Shown here: in pieces, positions 47,860 through 56,212 of the stretch
Layout: each line of letters begins with the position of its first letter
How positions within the stretch are numbered: position 1 is the stretch's first letter
DNA from: Clostridium aceticum
GTDB taxonomy: Bacteria; Bacillota; Clostridia; Peptostreptococcales; Natronincolaceae
NCBI RefSeq assembly: GCF_001042715.1
Contig: NZ_CP009687.1
Location: 1,169,418-1,233,417, forward strand
Reading direction: 5' to 3'
DNA: 64,000 nt
Translations under genes and position numbers: made by a program
The notes under the pieces: generated by a model
Seen by the model: the letters and a program-made list of their open reading frames with translations, nothing else
The model's database searches: none
Told to the model about the DNA's origin: nothing

Positions 47860-49116
47860 ATGAGTACAATGAGAGAAGATGCTTTAACCATAATAGATGA
47901 ATCTATAAAATCTGTCTTGCCAGAAGCGGCGGTAGTAAAAGCACTAGAAAAAAAGAAATTTACAGGGAATATTGTTGTTGTTGCTATCGGAAAGGCTGCA
48001 TGGAATATGGCTCAAGCCACAAAAGCTACTCTAGGAGATAAGGTTTCAAAAGGTGTGGTAGTGACAAAGTATCATCATTCCAAGGGCCCTATAGAGGGCT
48101 TTGAAATTATTGAAGCTGGACACCCAATTCCAGATGAAAATTCTATTAAAGGAGCAGATAAAGCTTTAGCTTTAGTAGAAAATCTAACAGAAAAGGATCA
48201 TGTGATTTTTTTAATATCTGGAGGGGGTTCAGCACTATTCGAGAAACCCATGGAGGGAGTCAGTCTTGAAGATATTATGGATATGACAAATCAACTATTA
48301 GCCTGTGGAGCGGATATTGTTGAAATCAACGCCATACGAAAACATCTTTCTGCTGTCAAGGGAGGAAGATTTGCATCTCACTGTGGAAAAGCCAGTATCT
48401 ATGCTATTGTTTTATCAGATGTGGTTGGAGACAGATTAGATGCTATTGCCTCTGGACCAGCCTATGCTGATTCTTCTACGTCAGAAGAAGCCTTAAGCAT
48501 TATAGAAAAGTATAAGTTGCAAGTGGCGGAGGAACTAAAAGAGATATTAAAGATTGAAACCCCTAAAAAAGTAGATAATTGTGAAACCGTCATTACAGGA
48601 AGCGTCACTGCTTTATGTGAAGCAGCTGCTAGAAATGCAAAAAAACTTGGATACCAGCCAGTAATTATATCTTCAACGCTAGATTGCGAAGCAAAGGAAG
48701 CTGGTAAATTTATGGCTTCTATTGCTAGGGAAATCAAAAATGGTAATGGCAGTAGATCATTTCTAAAGCCTCCATGTGCAGTTATCGCTGGAGGAGAAAC
48801 TATAGTGCGTTTAACAGGAAAGGGCAAAGGTGGAAGAAATCAAGAGATGGCTTTAGCCGCAGCCTTAGGAATCGAAGGAATGGAAGATATTGTTCTGTTT
48901 TCTATCGGCTCAGATGGAACAGATGGACCGACAGATGCAGCTGGAGGCATGGTGGATGGAAAAACCTCAGAAAGAATGAGATCAGTAAATATACTTCCCG
49001 AAGTATATTTAGATAACAATGATTCTTATAATGCCTTAAAGGCAAGTGGCGATTTGATTATAACAGGGGCAACAGGAACAAATGTAAATGACATTGTTGT
49101 TTTGTTGTGTAGATAG
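47860..49116 (+). CDS. Glycerate 2-kinase (MOFRL family)
   Basis: The protein has 418 aa. The N-terminal part has VVAIGKAAWNMAQA, EAGHPIPDENS, FLISGGGSALFEKP and IRKHLSAVKGGRFA, and the C-terminal MOFRL domain has VIAGGETIVRLTGKGKGGRNQEMALAAAL and IGSDGTDGPTDAAGG. Enzymes of this type phosphorylate D-glycerate to 2-phosphoglycerate, completing the pathway from glucarate after GarR. It is not the GarK/GlxK fold of E. coli. The ATG follows AAAGGTAGG. Confidence 0.9.
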   Translation: MSTMREDALTIIDESIKSVLPEAAVVKALEKKKFTGNIVVVAIGKAAWNMAQATKATLGDKVSKGVVVTKYHHSKGPIEGFEIIEAGHPIPDENSIKGADKALALVENLTEKDHVIFLISGGGSALFEKPMEGVSLEDIMDMTNQLLACGADIVEINAIRKHLSAVKGGRFASHCGKASIYAIVLSDVVGDRLDAIASGPAYADSSTSEEALSIIEKYKLQVAEELKEILKIETPKKVDNCETVITGSVTALCEAAARNAKKLGYQPVIISSTLDCEAKEAGKFMASIAREIKNGNGSRSFLKPPCAVIAGGETIVRLTGKGKGGRNQEMALAAALGIEGMEDIVLFSIGSDGTDGPTDAAGGMVDGKTSERMRSVNILPEVYLDNNDSYNALKASGDLIITGATGTNVNDIVVLLCR

Positions 49117-49200
49117 GCGATAACAACTCATTTATAGCTAAGGAACTATCTATAAAGTTGTTGAGAACTAATTGAATGAGTATAGCCTAAAAAAATTAAT

Positions 49201-49252
49201 TGTATATAGTAACAAAAGCATCTCTTATGAGATGCTTTTGTTACTATATACA
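49201..49252. repeat. Perfect 24-bp inverted repeat between kinase and permease genes
   Basis: The arms TGTATATAGTAACAAAAGCA.. (49201-49224) and its exact complement (49229-49252) have a 4-nt loop TTAT. A Ts-rich tract lies inside the right arm, so it may terminate in both directions, or act as an operator. Confidence 0.85.
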
Positions 49253-49331
49253 TATATCATAATACAATTGGCATATTCATTGCATAATTATTTAAGGAAT
49301 TAATATAGTTTAATAAAAAGGAGGGATTTGA

Positions 49332-50276
49332 ATGAAAATATTGAAAACGATTCAAAAAGTTCCTGGAGGGATGATGGTAGTTCCCCTATTACTAGGTGCA
49401 ATCCTTAATACGATAGCACCAAACTTTCTTGAAATTGGAGGTTTTACGACAGCACTTTTCAAAAATGGAGCATTACCATTAATAGCACTATTTGTTCTTT
49501 GCATGGGGGCCCAAATAGATATTAAAAAGGCAGGTATTCCTTTATATAAAGGTGTATCTCTTACTGCAGTAAAACTGCTAATGGGCGTATTAATAGGAGG
49601 GGGAGTAGGTAGAGCCTTTGGTCCAGCAGGGATACTAGGTTTAACCCCTCTTGCTATAATCTCAGCCATGACAAACTCAAACGGAGGCTTATTTGCAGCA
49701 TTAACGGGACAGTACGGAGATGCTACAGATGTTGGAGCTGTTTCAATACTCTCATTAAACGATGGACCTTTTTTTACAATGATAGCCCTAGGGGCAACAG
49801 GAATGGCAAAAATTCCATTGATAGCCTTTGTTGCTGTACTAGTGCCAATAGTTTTAGGATTTATATTAGGTAATTTGGATGAAGATTGGAGAAAGCTTTT
49901 AGCCCAAGGACAAACGCTTCTTGTACCATTTTTTGCATTTCCACTGGGTGCAGCTCTTGATTTTAGAACAGTAGTTCAGGCAGGCATACCAGGTATACTT
50001 TTAGGAGTAATCACTGTTCTTGTTACGGGACTTGGAGGTTACTATACTTATAAGCTTTTTGGTGGGCAAAAGGCTGTTGGAGCCTCCATAGGTACAACAG
50101 CAGGAAATGCTGTAGGAACACCAGCAGCCATTGCTGCTGCTGATCCATCGCTAGCATCTATAGCTGCTGTGGCAACAGCACAAATAGCTGCCTCCGTTAT
50201 AGTAACAGCAATTCTTTGTCCACTGTTGGTATCTTATTTAGATAAAAAAGACAAAAATAAAAAAGCAATAGCTTAA
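49332..50276 (+). CDS. kdgT: 2-keto-3-deoxygluconate permease (KdgT family)
   Basis: The protein has 314 aa with about ten helices. Family features include IQKVPGGMMVVPLLLGAILNT, TALFKNGALPLIALFVLCMGAQID, AISAMTNSNGGLFAAL, LNDGPFFTMIALGATG and TTAGNAVGTPAAIAAADPS. KdgT imports 2-keto-3-deoxygluconate or related keto acids with protons. In this island it may carry a sugar-acid intermediate. AAAGGAGGG precedes the ATG. A bidirectional terminator follows. Confidence 0.88.
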   Translation: MKILKTIQKVPGGMMVVPLLLGAILNTIAPNFLEIGGFTTALFKNGALPLIALFVLCMGAQIDIKKAGIPLYKGVSLTAVKLLMGVLIGGGVGRAFGPAGILGLTPLAIISAMTNSNGGLFAALTGQYGDATDVGAVSILSLNDGPFFTMIALGATGMAKIPLIAFVAVLVPIVLGFILGNLDEDWRKLLAQGQTLLVPFFAFPLGAALDFRTVVQAGIPGILLGVITVLVTGLGGYYTYKLFGGQKAVGASIGTTAGNAVGTPAAIAAADPSLASIAAVATAQIAASVIVTAILCPLLVSYLDKKDKNKKAIA

Positions 50277-50346
50277 GAAAATTTATAAGGGTATTTTTAA
50301 TAATTACGACGACTTTACGGAGAAATCCATATTGTTAAATAACAAT

Positions 50347-50384
50347 AAAAAAGGTTAGCAGAATATATTCTGTTAACCTTTTTT
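50347..50384. terminator. Bidirectional terminator
   Basis: A stem AAAAAAGGTTAACAGAATA-type (AAAAAAGGTTAGCAGAA / TTCTGTTAACCTTTTTT) has runs of A and T on the two sides, between the convergent kdgT and dapL genes. Confidence 0.9.
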
Positions 50385-50392
50385 ATTTAATA

Positions 50393-51625
50393 CTAAAAAA
50401 CTAGTTCGAGTCGCAATAACCGTTCCTTTATAAGATGAATAATCCTTTTCTCATCTTCTAAATCTTTAGCCTCAAATGTAACAGATAGTCTGACGTAAGG
50501 TTCAGGAGTATTCCATGGTACAGTACAAATTTGAGCATGGGTTAATAAAAAGATGGAGAAGTCATCTGCATCTTTAAATCTTATACCGTTTCGAGTTCCT
50601 TTAGGAATGGGTAGATAGCAGTAGAAGGTGGCCTTAGGTTTTTCTATACTGAAGCCTACCTCCCTTAAGGCAGAAATGAGAAGATCAAGTCTTCTGGAAT
50701 AACGTTTGCAGTTACATAAAGAAATTTCAGGATGATCTAAAGCATATGCACCGGCCTTCTGAATAGCACGAAACTGCCCAGAATCTGAGTTAGCCTTTAC
50801 AGTACTTAAAATACCAATTGCTTGAGGGCTCCCAGCAGCAAAAGCTATGCGCCAGCCCGTCATATTGTAAGCTTTTGAAAGAGAATGGATTTCAATACCT
50901 ACATCTTTGGCGCCATCGATAGATAGAAAACTTAAGGGTTTTTCACCATCAAATACGATAGTGGCGTAGGTAGAATCAGCTACTACAATGATATTGTTTT
51001 TGTGGGCGAAGTCCACAACCCTTTTATAAAAGTCCTTAGTGGCCACTTGACCAGTGGGATTATTAGGATAATTTATATATAAAAGTTTAGAACGATATAA
51101 AATAAAGTTAGGAATATTAGAAAAGTCTGGATAGAAACTATTTGCTTTAGTCAATGGAAGCTCATAAACAACGCCCCCAAGATACTTGGTGTGGGTGGCG
51201 ATAATAGGATAACTCGGTAATGTTGTTAAAGTAATGTCCCCTGGATTAATAAAACATAAAGGCAGCATTGATAAAATAGATTTTGCCCCAATACCATGAA
51301 GAATTTCTTGGTAAGGGTCGAGATGATTTATGCCAAAAATTTTATAGAGATAATTTGCCGCCGCTTCTTGAAATTCTGGTATTCCATTATCAGCATACAA
51401 CCTATTTTCTTTTTTAGCTGCTTCATTGCATAGGAAGTTTACAATACGCTTATCAGCCGCTAAGTCAGGCTCACCAACACCCATATCAATAAATTCTATA
51501 TCAGGATACTTCTTGATCGCTTCCTCCTTTGCATTTTTGATCCTCATAAACTTATAATCTTGTTTTGCAATATCAAAACTTTGGTCTCTAAAGCGATCAG
51601 CAATTAAATCCCTAATTCCACCCAT
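50393..51625 (-). CDS. dapL: LL-diaminopimelate aminotransferase
   Basis: The protein has 410 aa of the class I/II aminotransferase fold. DapL features are IEFIDMGVGEPDLAADKRIV, RLYADNGIPEFQEAAANYL, PYQEILHGIGAKSIL, INYPNNPTGQVA and the PLP lysine in HSLSKAYNMTGWRIAFAAG. It converts tetrahydrodipicolinate and glutamate directly to LL-diaminopimelate in one step, the route common in Clostridia. AAGGGAGAGGG precedes the ATG. It follows the MocR gene by 91 nt and is probably in one transcript with it. Confidence 0.9.
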   Translation of the reverse strand: MGGIRDLIADRFRDQSFDIAKQDYKFMRIKNAKEEAIKKYPDIEFIDMGVGEPDLAADKRIVNFLCNEAAKKENRLYADNGIPEFQEAAANYLYKIFGINHLDPYQEILHGIGAKSILSMLPLCFINPGDITLTTLPSYPIIATHTKYLGGVVYELPLTKANSFYPDFSNIPNFILYRSKLLYINYPNNPTGQVATKDFYKRVVDFAHKNNIIVVADSTYATIVFDGEKPLSFLSIDGAKDVGIEIHSLSKAYNMTGWRIAFAAGSPQAIGILSTVKANSDSGQFRAIQKAGAYALDHPEISLCNCKRYSRRLDLLISALREVGFSIEKPKATFYCYLPIPKGTRNGIRFKDADDFSIFLLTHAQICTVPWNTPEPYVRLSVTFEAKDLEDEKRIIHLIKERLLRLELVF

Positions 51626-51716
51626 CGTTGCCCTCTCCCTTCAAATTAAATGATAAAAATAGAAGCTTATAGATTATTTTATTCTGAAGTGAGAAAGGGT
51701 GTTAATCAAAAACCCT

Positions 51717-53225
51717 TTAGATGATGGGTTTTATATGTCCTTTTGAGGCAGAAACTTGACCTTTTTTTAACTTTCCCATTGCTTTTTCTAATCTACTTAT
51801 CCCTTCTACTATTACCTTTTCATCATGTTGGGAAAAACAGAGACGAAATTCTTTGTCTTCTCCTGCCGCAGCATAAAATGCATCCCCTGGTATAAAGGAT
51901 ACCCCCATTTTTAAAGCTTCTTGCAGGAGTTTTTTTGATGAAATATTTTCATTGATACTACACCATATGTAAAACCCACCTACAGGTATATGAAAGGAAA
52001 GTTTTGAAGCTAGACTTAGGTTAAGGGCTTCAGCCATGGCGTTTCTACGACGCTTGTAGATTCCACACATTTTTATTAGATGTTCCTCCAGATAGCCCTC
52101 CTTAATAAATAGATCAAGCAACCATTGAGAAATATTATTACTGTGCAAATCAACATATTGTTTCTCCAAAACGATTCTTTGGATCAATGATGGATGGGCA
52201 ACCATATATCCAACTCTTAAACCTGGCATCAAGATTTTTGAAAAAGTGCTTAAGTATATTACCCCTCCATAGTTATCCATCGCCTTCAAGCTCAAGGGTG
52301 GAATGTCTTCGTAGTAGAAACTACTATAAGGATCATCCTCCAGAATGGCTAGTCTATAACGTGCTGCAAGCTGGATAAGCTTCTTTCTCTCCTCAATGCG
52401 CATAACATCACCATTGGGATTTCGGAAGGTAGGAATACAGTATAACAATTTTGGTCTGTAGCGAGCTAAATAGTCTTCCAATATTTCAAAGGGAAAATCC
52501 TCTCTTTGAGGTAGGTTTAATACCCTTGCACCTAAAGCTTGAAAAGATTGAATAGCTCCTAGATAAGTAGGGGTTTGAAGGATCACATAGTCACCAGGAT
52601 CAATCAGAACTTTTCCAGTAAGATACAAACCTTGTTGAGATCCTGAAAGAATAATTGTTTCATCAAGGTGACACTTGATACCCTTAGAAACTAACATTTC
52701 ACTAATAGTATGTCTTAGGGGTTCATATCCATGAATAGGTATATGTCCAAAGTCTCTAGGATCCAACCTTCTCAAGTAATCCCTGTGAAGATTAGAAAAG
52801 ATATCGATAGGATAATAGTTAGGATCTGGCATACCTGCATCAAGGGAAATCTTATCCTCCAGCATATTACTAACCATCAATTCGCTCATAAGGGAAGCCA
52901 TGGAAGGTTCAGAATAGGGTCTTAATAATTGAGGCCAAGGCATTTCATAGGTGCTGTTGCTTACCAAACTATATCTGTCCCTGACGTATGTACCACTACC
53001 TTTTTTTATACTTACATAACCATCCTTTTCTAAATCACGATAGGCATTGATGGCTGTAGTTCTACTGACCTCAAACAATATAGCTAGTTCCCTTTCAGCA
53101 GGAAGTTTTTCACCCACTGCAAGGGAACCGTCAATAATCTTAGCTTTTATAAGGGAAGCTATTTGCAGATAGTATGGAGAAGTATTGCTTAATCGTGTAT
53201 TAACAATGAATTTGGATATATCCAT
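51717..53225 (-). CDS. MocR-type regulator (GntR-aminotransferase fusion)
   Basis: The protein has 502 aa. Residues 1-80 form a GntR winged helix (GSLAVGEKLPAERELAILFEVSRTTAINAYRDLEKDGYV); the rest is an aminotransferase-like PLP domain with SGSQQGLYL, LYCIPTFRNPNGDVM, LEDDPYSSFYYE and the PLP Lys in LSTFSKILMPGLRVGYM. MocR regulators sense PLP, GABA or amino acids. Genes near it (dapL, azlCD) point to amino acid metabolism or export. AAAGGAGG lies about 12 nt before the ATG. Confidence 0.92.
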   Translation of the reverse strand: MDISKFIVNTRLSNTSPYYLQIASLIKAKIIDGSLAVGEKLPAERELAILFEVSRTTAINAYRDLEKDGYVSIKKGSGTYVRDRYSLVSNSTYEMPWPQLLRPYSEPSMASLMSELMVSNMLEDKISLDAGMPDPNYYPIDIFSNLHRDYLRRLDPRDFGHIPIHGYEPLRHTISEMLVSKGIKCHLDETIILSGSQQGLYLTGKVLIDPGDYVILQTPTYLGAIQSFQALGARVLNLPQREDFPFEILEDYLARYRPKLLYCIPTFRNPNGDVMRIEERKKLIQLAARYRLAILEDDPYSSFYYEDIPPLSLKAMDNYGGVIYLSTFSKILMPGLRVGYMVAHPSLIQRIVLEKQYVDLHSNNISQWLLDLFIKEGYLEEHLIKMCGIYKRRRNAMAEALNLSLASKLSFHIPVGGFYIWCSINENISSKKLLQEALKMGVSFIPGDAFYAAAGEDKEFRLCFSQHDEKVIVEGISRLEKAMGKLKKGQVSASKGHIKPII

Positions 53226-53248
53226 TTTCTATTTTTTCCTCCTTTGGT

Positions 53249-53281
53249 ATCCAATTTAAATGAATAATATTATAATTGGAT
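53249..53281. promoter_or_regulatory. Candidate MocR operator between mocR and azlC
   Basis: An inverted repeat ATCCAATT (53249-53256) / AATTGGAT (53274-53281) has 17 nt between the arms and overlaps a TATAAT-like sequence. It lies in the divergent promoter region. Confidence 0.5.
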
Positions 53282-53338
53282 ATTTATCTGGCATTTCCTT
53301 CTAAATTATAATAAATAATAAAGGAGTTGAAATGAATC

Positions 53339-54064
53339 GTGAACAGAAATGCATCTTACGCTTTGGAAAGTTGGAATATACTTACCGTCAAGGAAGTATT
53401 AAAAGACTGTCTACCCATTACTGCAGGTGTCATCCCTTTTGGCTTGACCTGTGGTATAATGGGCAGAACAGCAGGCTTCTCAGCCTTAGAAATAACCCTT
53501 ATGTCTATGACAGTTTTTGCTGGAGCAGCCCAATTTATGGCTATTGCCATGATAAATTCTGGTATTACCAATTGGGGGGTAATTGTTTTTACCACCTTAT
53601 TAGTTAACTTACGACATTTACTAATGGGTGCGTCATTATCACCTTACCTTTTGAAACAGTCCCGAAGCCTACAGTACCTCTTAGCCTTCAGTATGACAGA
53701 TGAAAGCTATGCCTTAACCATCAATAGAACTGAGAAAAAGGGCTATGATGCATATTACCAGCTGGGAATAAGCTATCTTTTATACATGATATGGGTTTCT
53801 TCTACTTTTATAGGAGCTCTTCTTTATCACAATATACCAAACCCTTTGGAATGGGGACTTGATTTTGTCATACCGCTAACCTTTATGGTTTTGTTAATAC
53901 CTCGATTGATTAATCCCACTGCTCTGCTTGTGGCTTTAGTTTCTGCTGTAGCAGCTGTTGCAGGGGCTCTACACCTGCCTGGTAAGTGGTATATTATTGT
54001 AGCTGCTGTTGCTGCAAGTGTTGTTGGAGGATTTATTGAAAGGGGAAGAAAGAATGAACTTTAA
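53339..54064 (+). CDS. azlC: Branched-chain amino acid exporter large subunit AzlC
   Basis: The protein has 241 aa with about eight helices. ITAGVIPFGLTCGIMGRTAG, MTVFAGAAQFMAIAM, LLVNLRHLLMGASL and LAFSMTDESYALTIN are typical of AzlC. The start used is GTG 53339, but AAGGAG at 53321-53326 is 12 nt away and fits better the ATG at 53332, which opens a different frame of 91 codons. Either spacing is long or a short leader peptide is translated first. The partner AzlD follows with an 11-nt overlap. Confidence 0.85.
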   Translation: MNRNASYALESWNILTVKEVLKDCLPITAGVIPFGLTCGIMGRTAGFSALEITLMSMTVFAGAAQFMAIAMINSGITNWGVIVFTTLLVNLRHLLMGASLSPYLLKQSRSLQYLLAFSMTDESYALTINRTEKKGYDAYYQLGISYLLYMIWVSSTFIGALLYHNIPNPLEWGLDFVIPLTFMVLLIPRLINPTALLVALVSAVAAVAGALHLPGKWYIIVAAVAASVVGGFIERGRKNEL

Positions 54065-54368
54065 ATTAATCGCTATAATAGTAGGTATGACTTTAGTAAC
54101 CTTCATCACCCGTGCTGGAGCACAGATTGCTTTTGCCAATAGAGGAACACCAGCTTGGCTGGAAAAGTGGTTGAAACATGTGCCAACAGCCTTCTTAACA
54201 GCCTTAATAACTCCAGCTATTTTACTGCCTAAGGGTTATTTAGATATATCCTTCAACAATAGTTATCTTTTGGCAGGAGGCATTGCTGCATTTGCTGCTT
54301 ATAAAACTAAAAACGTGTTGATTACCATTATTATAGGAATGGCTATAATGATATTTTTGAGCAATTAA
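54054..54368 (+). CDS. azlD: Branched-chain amino acid exporter small subunit AzlD
   Basis: The protein has 104 aa and three or four helices; ATG 54054 follows AGGGGAAG inside the end of azlC, so the genes are coupled. MTLVTFITRAGAQI, LEKWLKHVPTAFLTALITPAILLP and GGIAAFAAYKTKNVLITIIIGM are AzlD features. AzlCD exports branched-chain amino acids or analogues. Confidence 0.88.
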   Translation: MNFKLIAIIVGMTLVTFITRAGAQIAFANRGTPAWLEKWLKHVPTAFLTALITPAILLPKGYLDISFNNSYLLAGGIAAFAAYKTKNVLITIIIGMAIMIFLSN

Positions 54369-54398
54369 TGCTATAAGAATTTTATACTCTAATCATTA

Positions 54399-54532
54399 GC
54401 GTTAACTTAAACCATAACTTGTCATCCTGAGGGGAGTCGAAATTAGCAAAGTTCTTCGTTATTCCAAGATCCTTCGCTACGCTCAGGATGACAGTTGAGA
54501 AAATTTTGGTAATAATTGTGTTAAGTTAACGC
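54399..54532. repeat. Small inverted-repeat element, family A copy 4
   Basis: It is 134 bp with termini GCGTTAACTTAA / TTAAGTTAACGC. Compared with copies 2 and 3 it carries about 25 extra bases (GGGGAGTCGAAATTAGCAAA region), of which GAGTCGAA also occurs in copy 1. Confidence 0.85.
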
Positions 54533-54713
54533 CTGTGATATTCTAATAAGTTAATTATCACATCCGCTACGGCAGGAGCAAAAGAGCTGTTGAAAATTAA
54601 AACAGCTCTTATATTGTGCAACAATTTATTTAAAATAACAACTGTGGTAGAATGAACTAAGCTGTTGTTACCAATAATAATGAAAACAATTAAAAACAAG
54701 AGAGGAAATCAAT

Positions 54714-56126
54714 ATGAGAAAAAACTTTTTTAACCTTGGAATCGATATGGAATTAGAGAATTTATTAAATAAAAATGGTATTGTTGAACCAACTCCTATA
54801 CAGTCACAGACTATTCCACCACTTTTGACAGGTAAGGATGTGATCGCTCAAGCCCAAACAGGCACTGGAAAAACCCTAGCCTTCATGCTGCCTATCATGC
54901 AAAATATTGACACAAAAACGTCTTCTATACAGGCTTTAATCATGACGCCTACCAGAGAATTAGCACTTCAGATCACAAACGAAGCTAAAAAATTGATCTC
55001 AGCTAAGGGGATCAATGTATTAGCAGCCTATGGTGGACAAGATGTGGAAAAACAGATTCGGAGACTAAAAAAGGATGTACATATGGTAATTGGTACGCCG
55101 GGAAGACTTTTAGACCATCTTAGAAGAAGAACCATCGATTTTCGTCAATTAAAGATGTTGGTGTTGGATGAGGCTGACCAGATGCTTCATATGGGATTTT
55201 TACAAGAAGTAGAAGAAATCATACACCAAACCTCAAAAAACCGTCAAACCATGCTGTTTTCTGCCACTATGCCAAAGGAAATACATAATTTAGCTGCCCA
55301 ATACATGAATAAACCTGTTCATATACGGGTGAAGAGTGAAAAAATAACCTTAGATGAGATCAAACAACTTGTTATTGAAACCACCGATAGACGTAAACAA
55401 GATGCATTGTTTGAAGCTCTTGGTAAGCATAATCCCTTTTTAGCTATTATTTTTTGCCGTACAAAACGTCGTGCCAGCGCTTTAAATGAAGCACTTATAC
55501 AGGGTGGTTACGCTTCAGATGAATTGCATGGAGATTTAAGCCAAGCAAAGCGTGAAAAGGTGATGAAGGCTTTTAGGAAAGCAGAGATACAACTTCTTGT
55601 AGCCACAGATGTGGCGGCTAGAGGGCTAGATATAGAAGGTGTAACACATATATTCAATTATGATATAGCTCAAGATGCTGAAGCCTATATTCATCGTATA
55701 GGGCGAACAGGTCGTGCGGGACAGCGGGGAATGGCCATCACCTTTGTGACACCCAAGGATCAGCACAATTTGAGTATCATAGAAAAAGGAATAGACATGA
55801 AGATTCAGCGACAAAAATCAGATGAGGAAAAACAAGAAAGAAACAGAAAAGACACTAGAGACACAAGAGATACAAGAGATACAAGAGATACTAAAGATGC
55901 TAGAGAGGGAAAACATAAGAAAAGCAATGACTTTAGAGATAAAAATTATTCTAAAGATAAGAAATTTGGCAAAGGCAAAGGTACCGATAGTAAAAAGAGC
56001 TTTAAAAACAATAGAGGTGATGAGAATCGCAGTAGCTTTAAAGAGAAGCCTAAATCAGGAGGAAAGCCCGCTGGCAAGGATTCAAGATCTAGAAATAAAA
56101 ATACTAGGAAATCCTCAAGATATTAG
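54714..56126 (+). CDS. DEAD-box RNA helicase, CshA-like
   Basis: The protein has 470 aa. Helicase motifs are in order: Q motif ([10 protein letters not shown]), I AQTGTGKT, Ia PTRELA, GG, Ib [42 protein letters not shown] and [12 protein letters not shown]. Residues after about 375 are a low-complexity basic tail with five copies of a DTR/DTK-type tripeptide, then Lys/Ser/Arg-rich sequence, which binds RNA loosely. It likely remodels RNA in cold stress, ribosome assembly or decay. GAGAGGAAA precedes the ATG. Confidence 0.93.
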   Translation: MRKNFFNLGIDMELENLLNKNGIVEPTPIQSQTIPPLLTGKDVIAQAQTGTGKTLAFMLPIMQNIDTKTSSIQALIMTPTRELALQITNEAKKLISAKGINVLAAYGGQDVEKQIRRLKKDVHMVIGTPGRLLDHLRRRTIDFRQLKMLVLDEADQMLHMGFLQEVEEIIHQTSKNRQTMLFSATMPKEIHNLAAQYMNKPVHIRVKSEKITLDEIKQLVIETTDRRKQDALFEALGKHNPFLAIIFCRTKRRASALNEALIQGGYASDELHGDLSQAKREKVMKAFRKAEIQLLVATDVAARGLDIEGVTHIFNYDIAQDAEAYIHRIGRTGRAGQRGMAITFVTPKDQHNLSIIEKGIDMKIQRQKSDEEKQERNRKDTRDTRDTRDTRDTKDAREGKHKKSNDFRDKNYSKDKKFGKGKGTDSKKSFKNNRGDENRSSFKEKPKSGGKPAGKDSRSRNKNTRKSSRY

Positions 56127-56212
56127 ATTTATAGGAAAGTATTTGCTCTTTTCTCTCTAATATGTTATAAAAGAAAATAGAATAACAAATGGTCATAGAG
56201 AGAGGAAATAAA

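Noticed and set aside
53226-53338. T-box or leucine-type attenuator upstream of azlC
   Set aside because: No T-box bulge sequence and no terminator; the space is too short.
55850-55910. Short tandem repeats in the helicase gene looked CRISPR-like
   Set aside because: They are 9-nt in-frame repeats coding the DTR tail, with no spacers. No CRISPR array was seen anywhere in the window.
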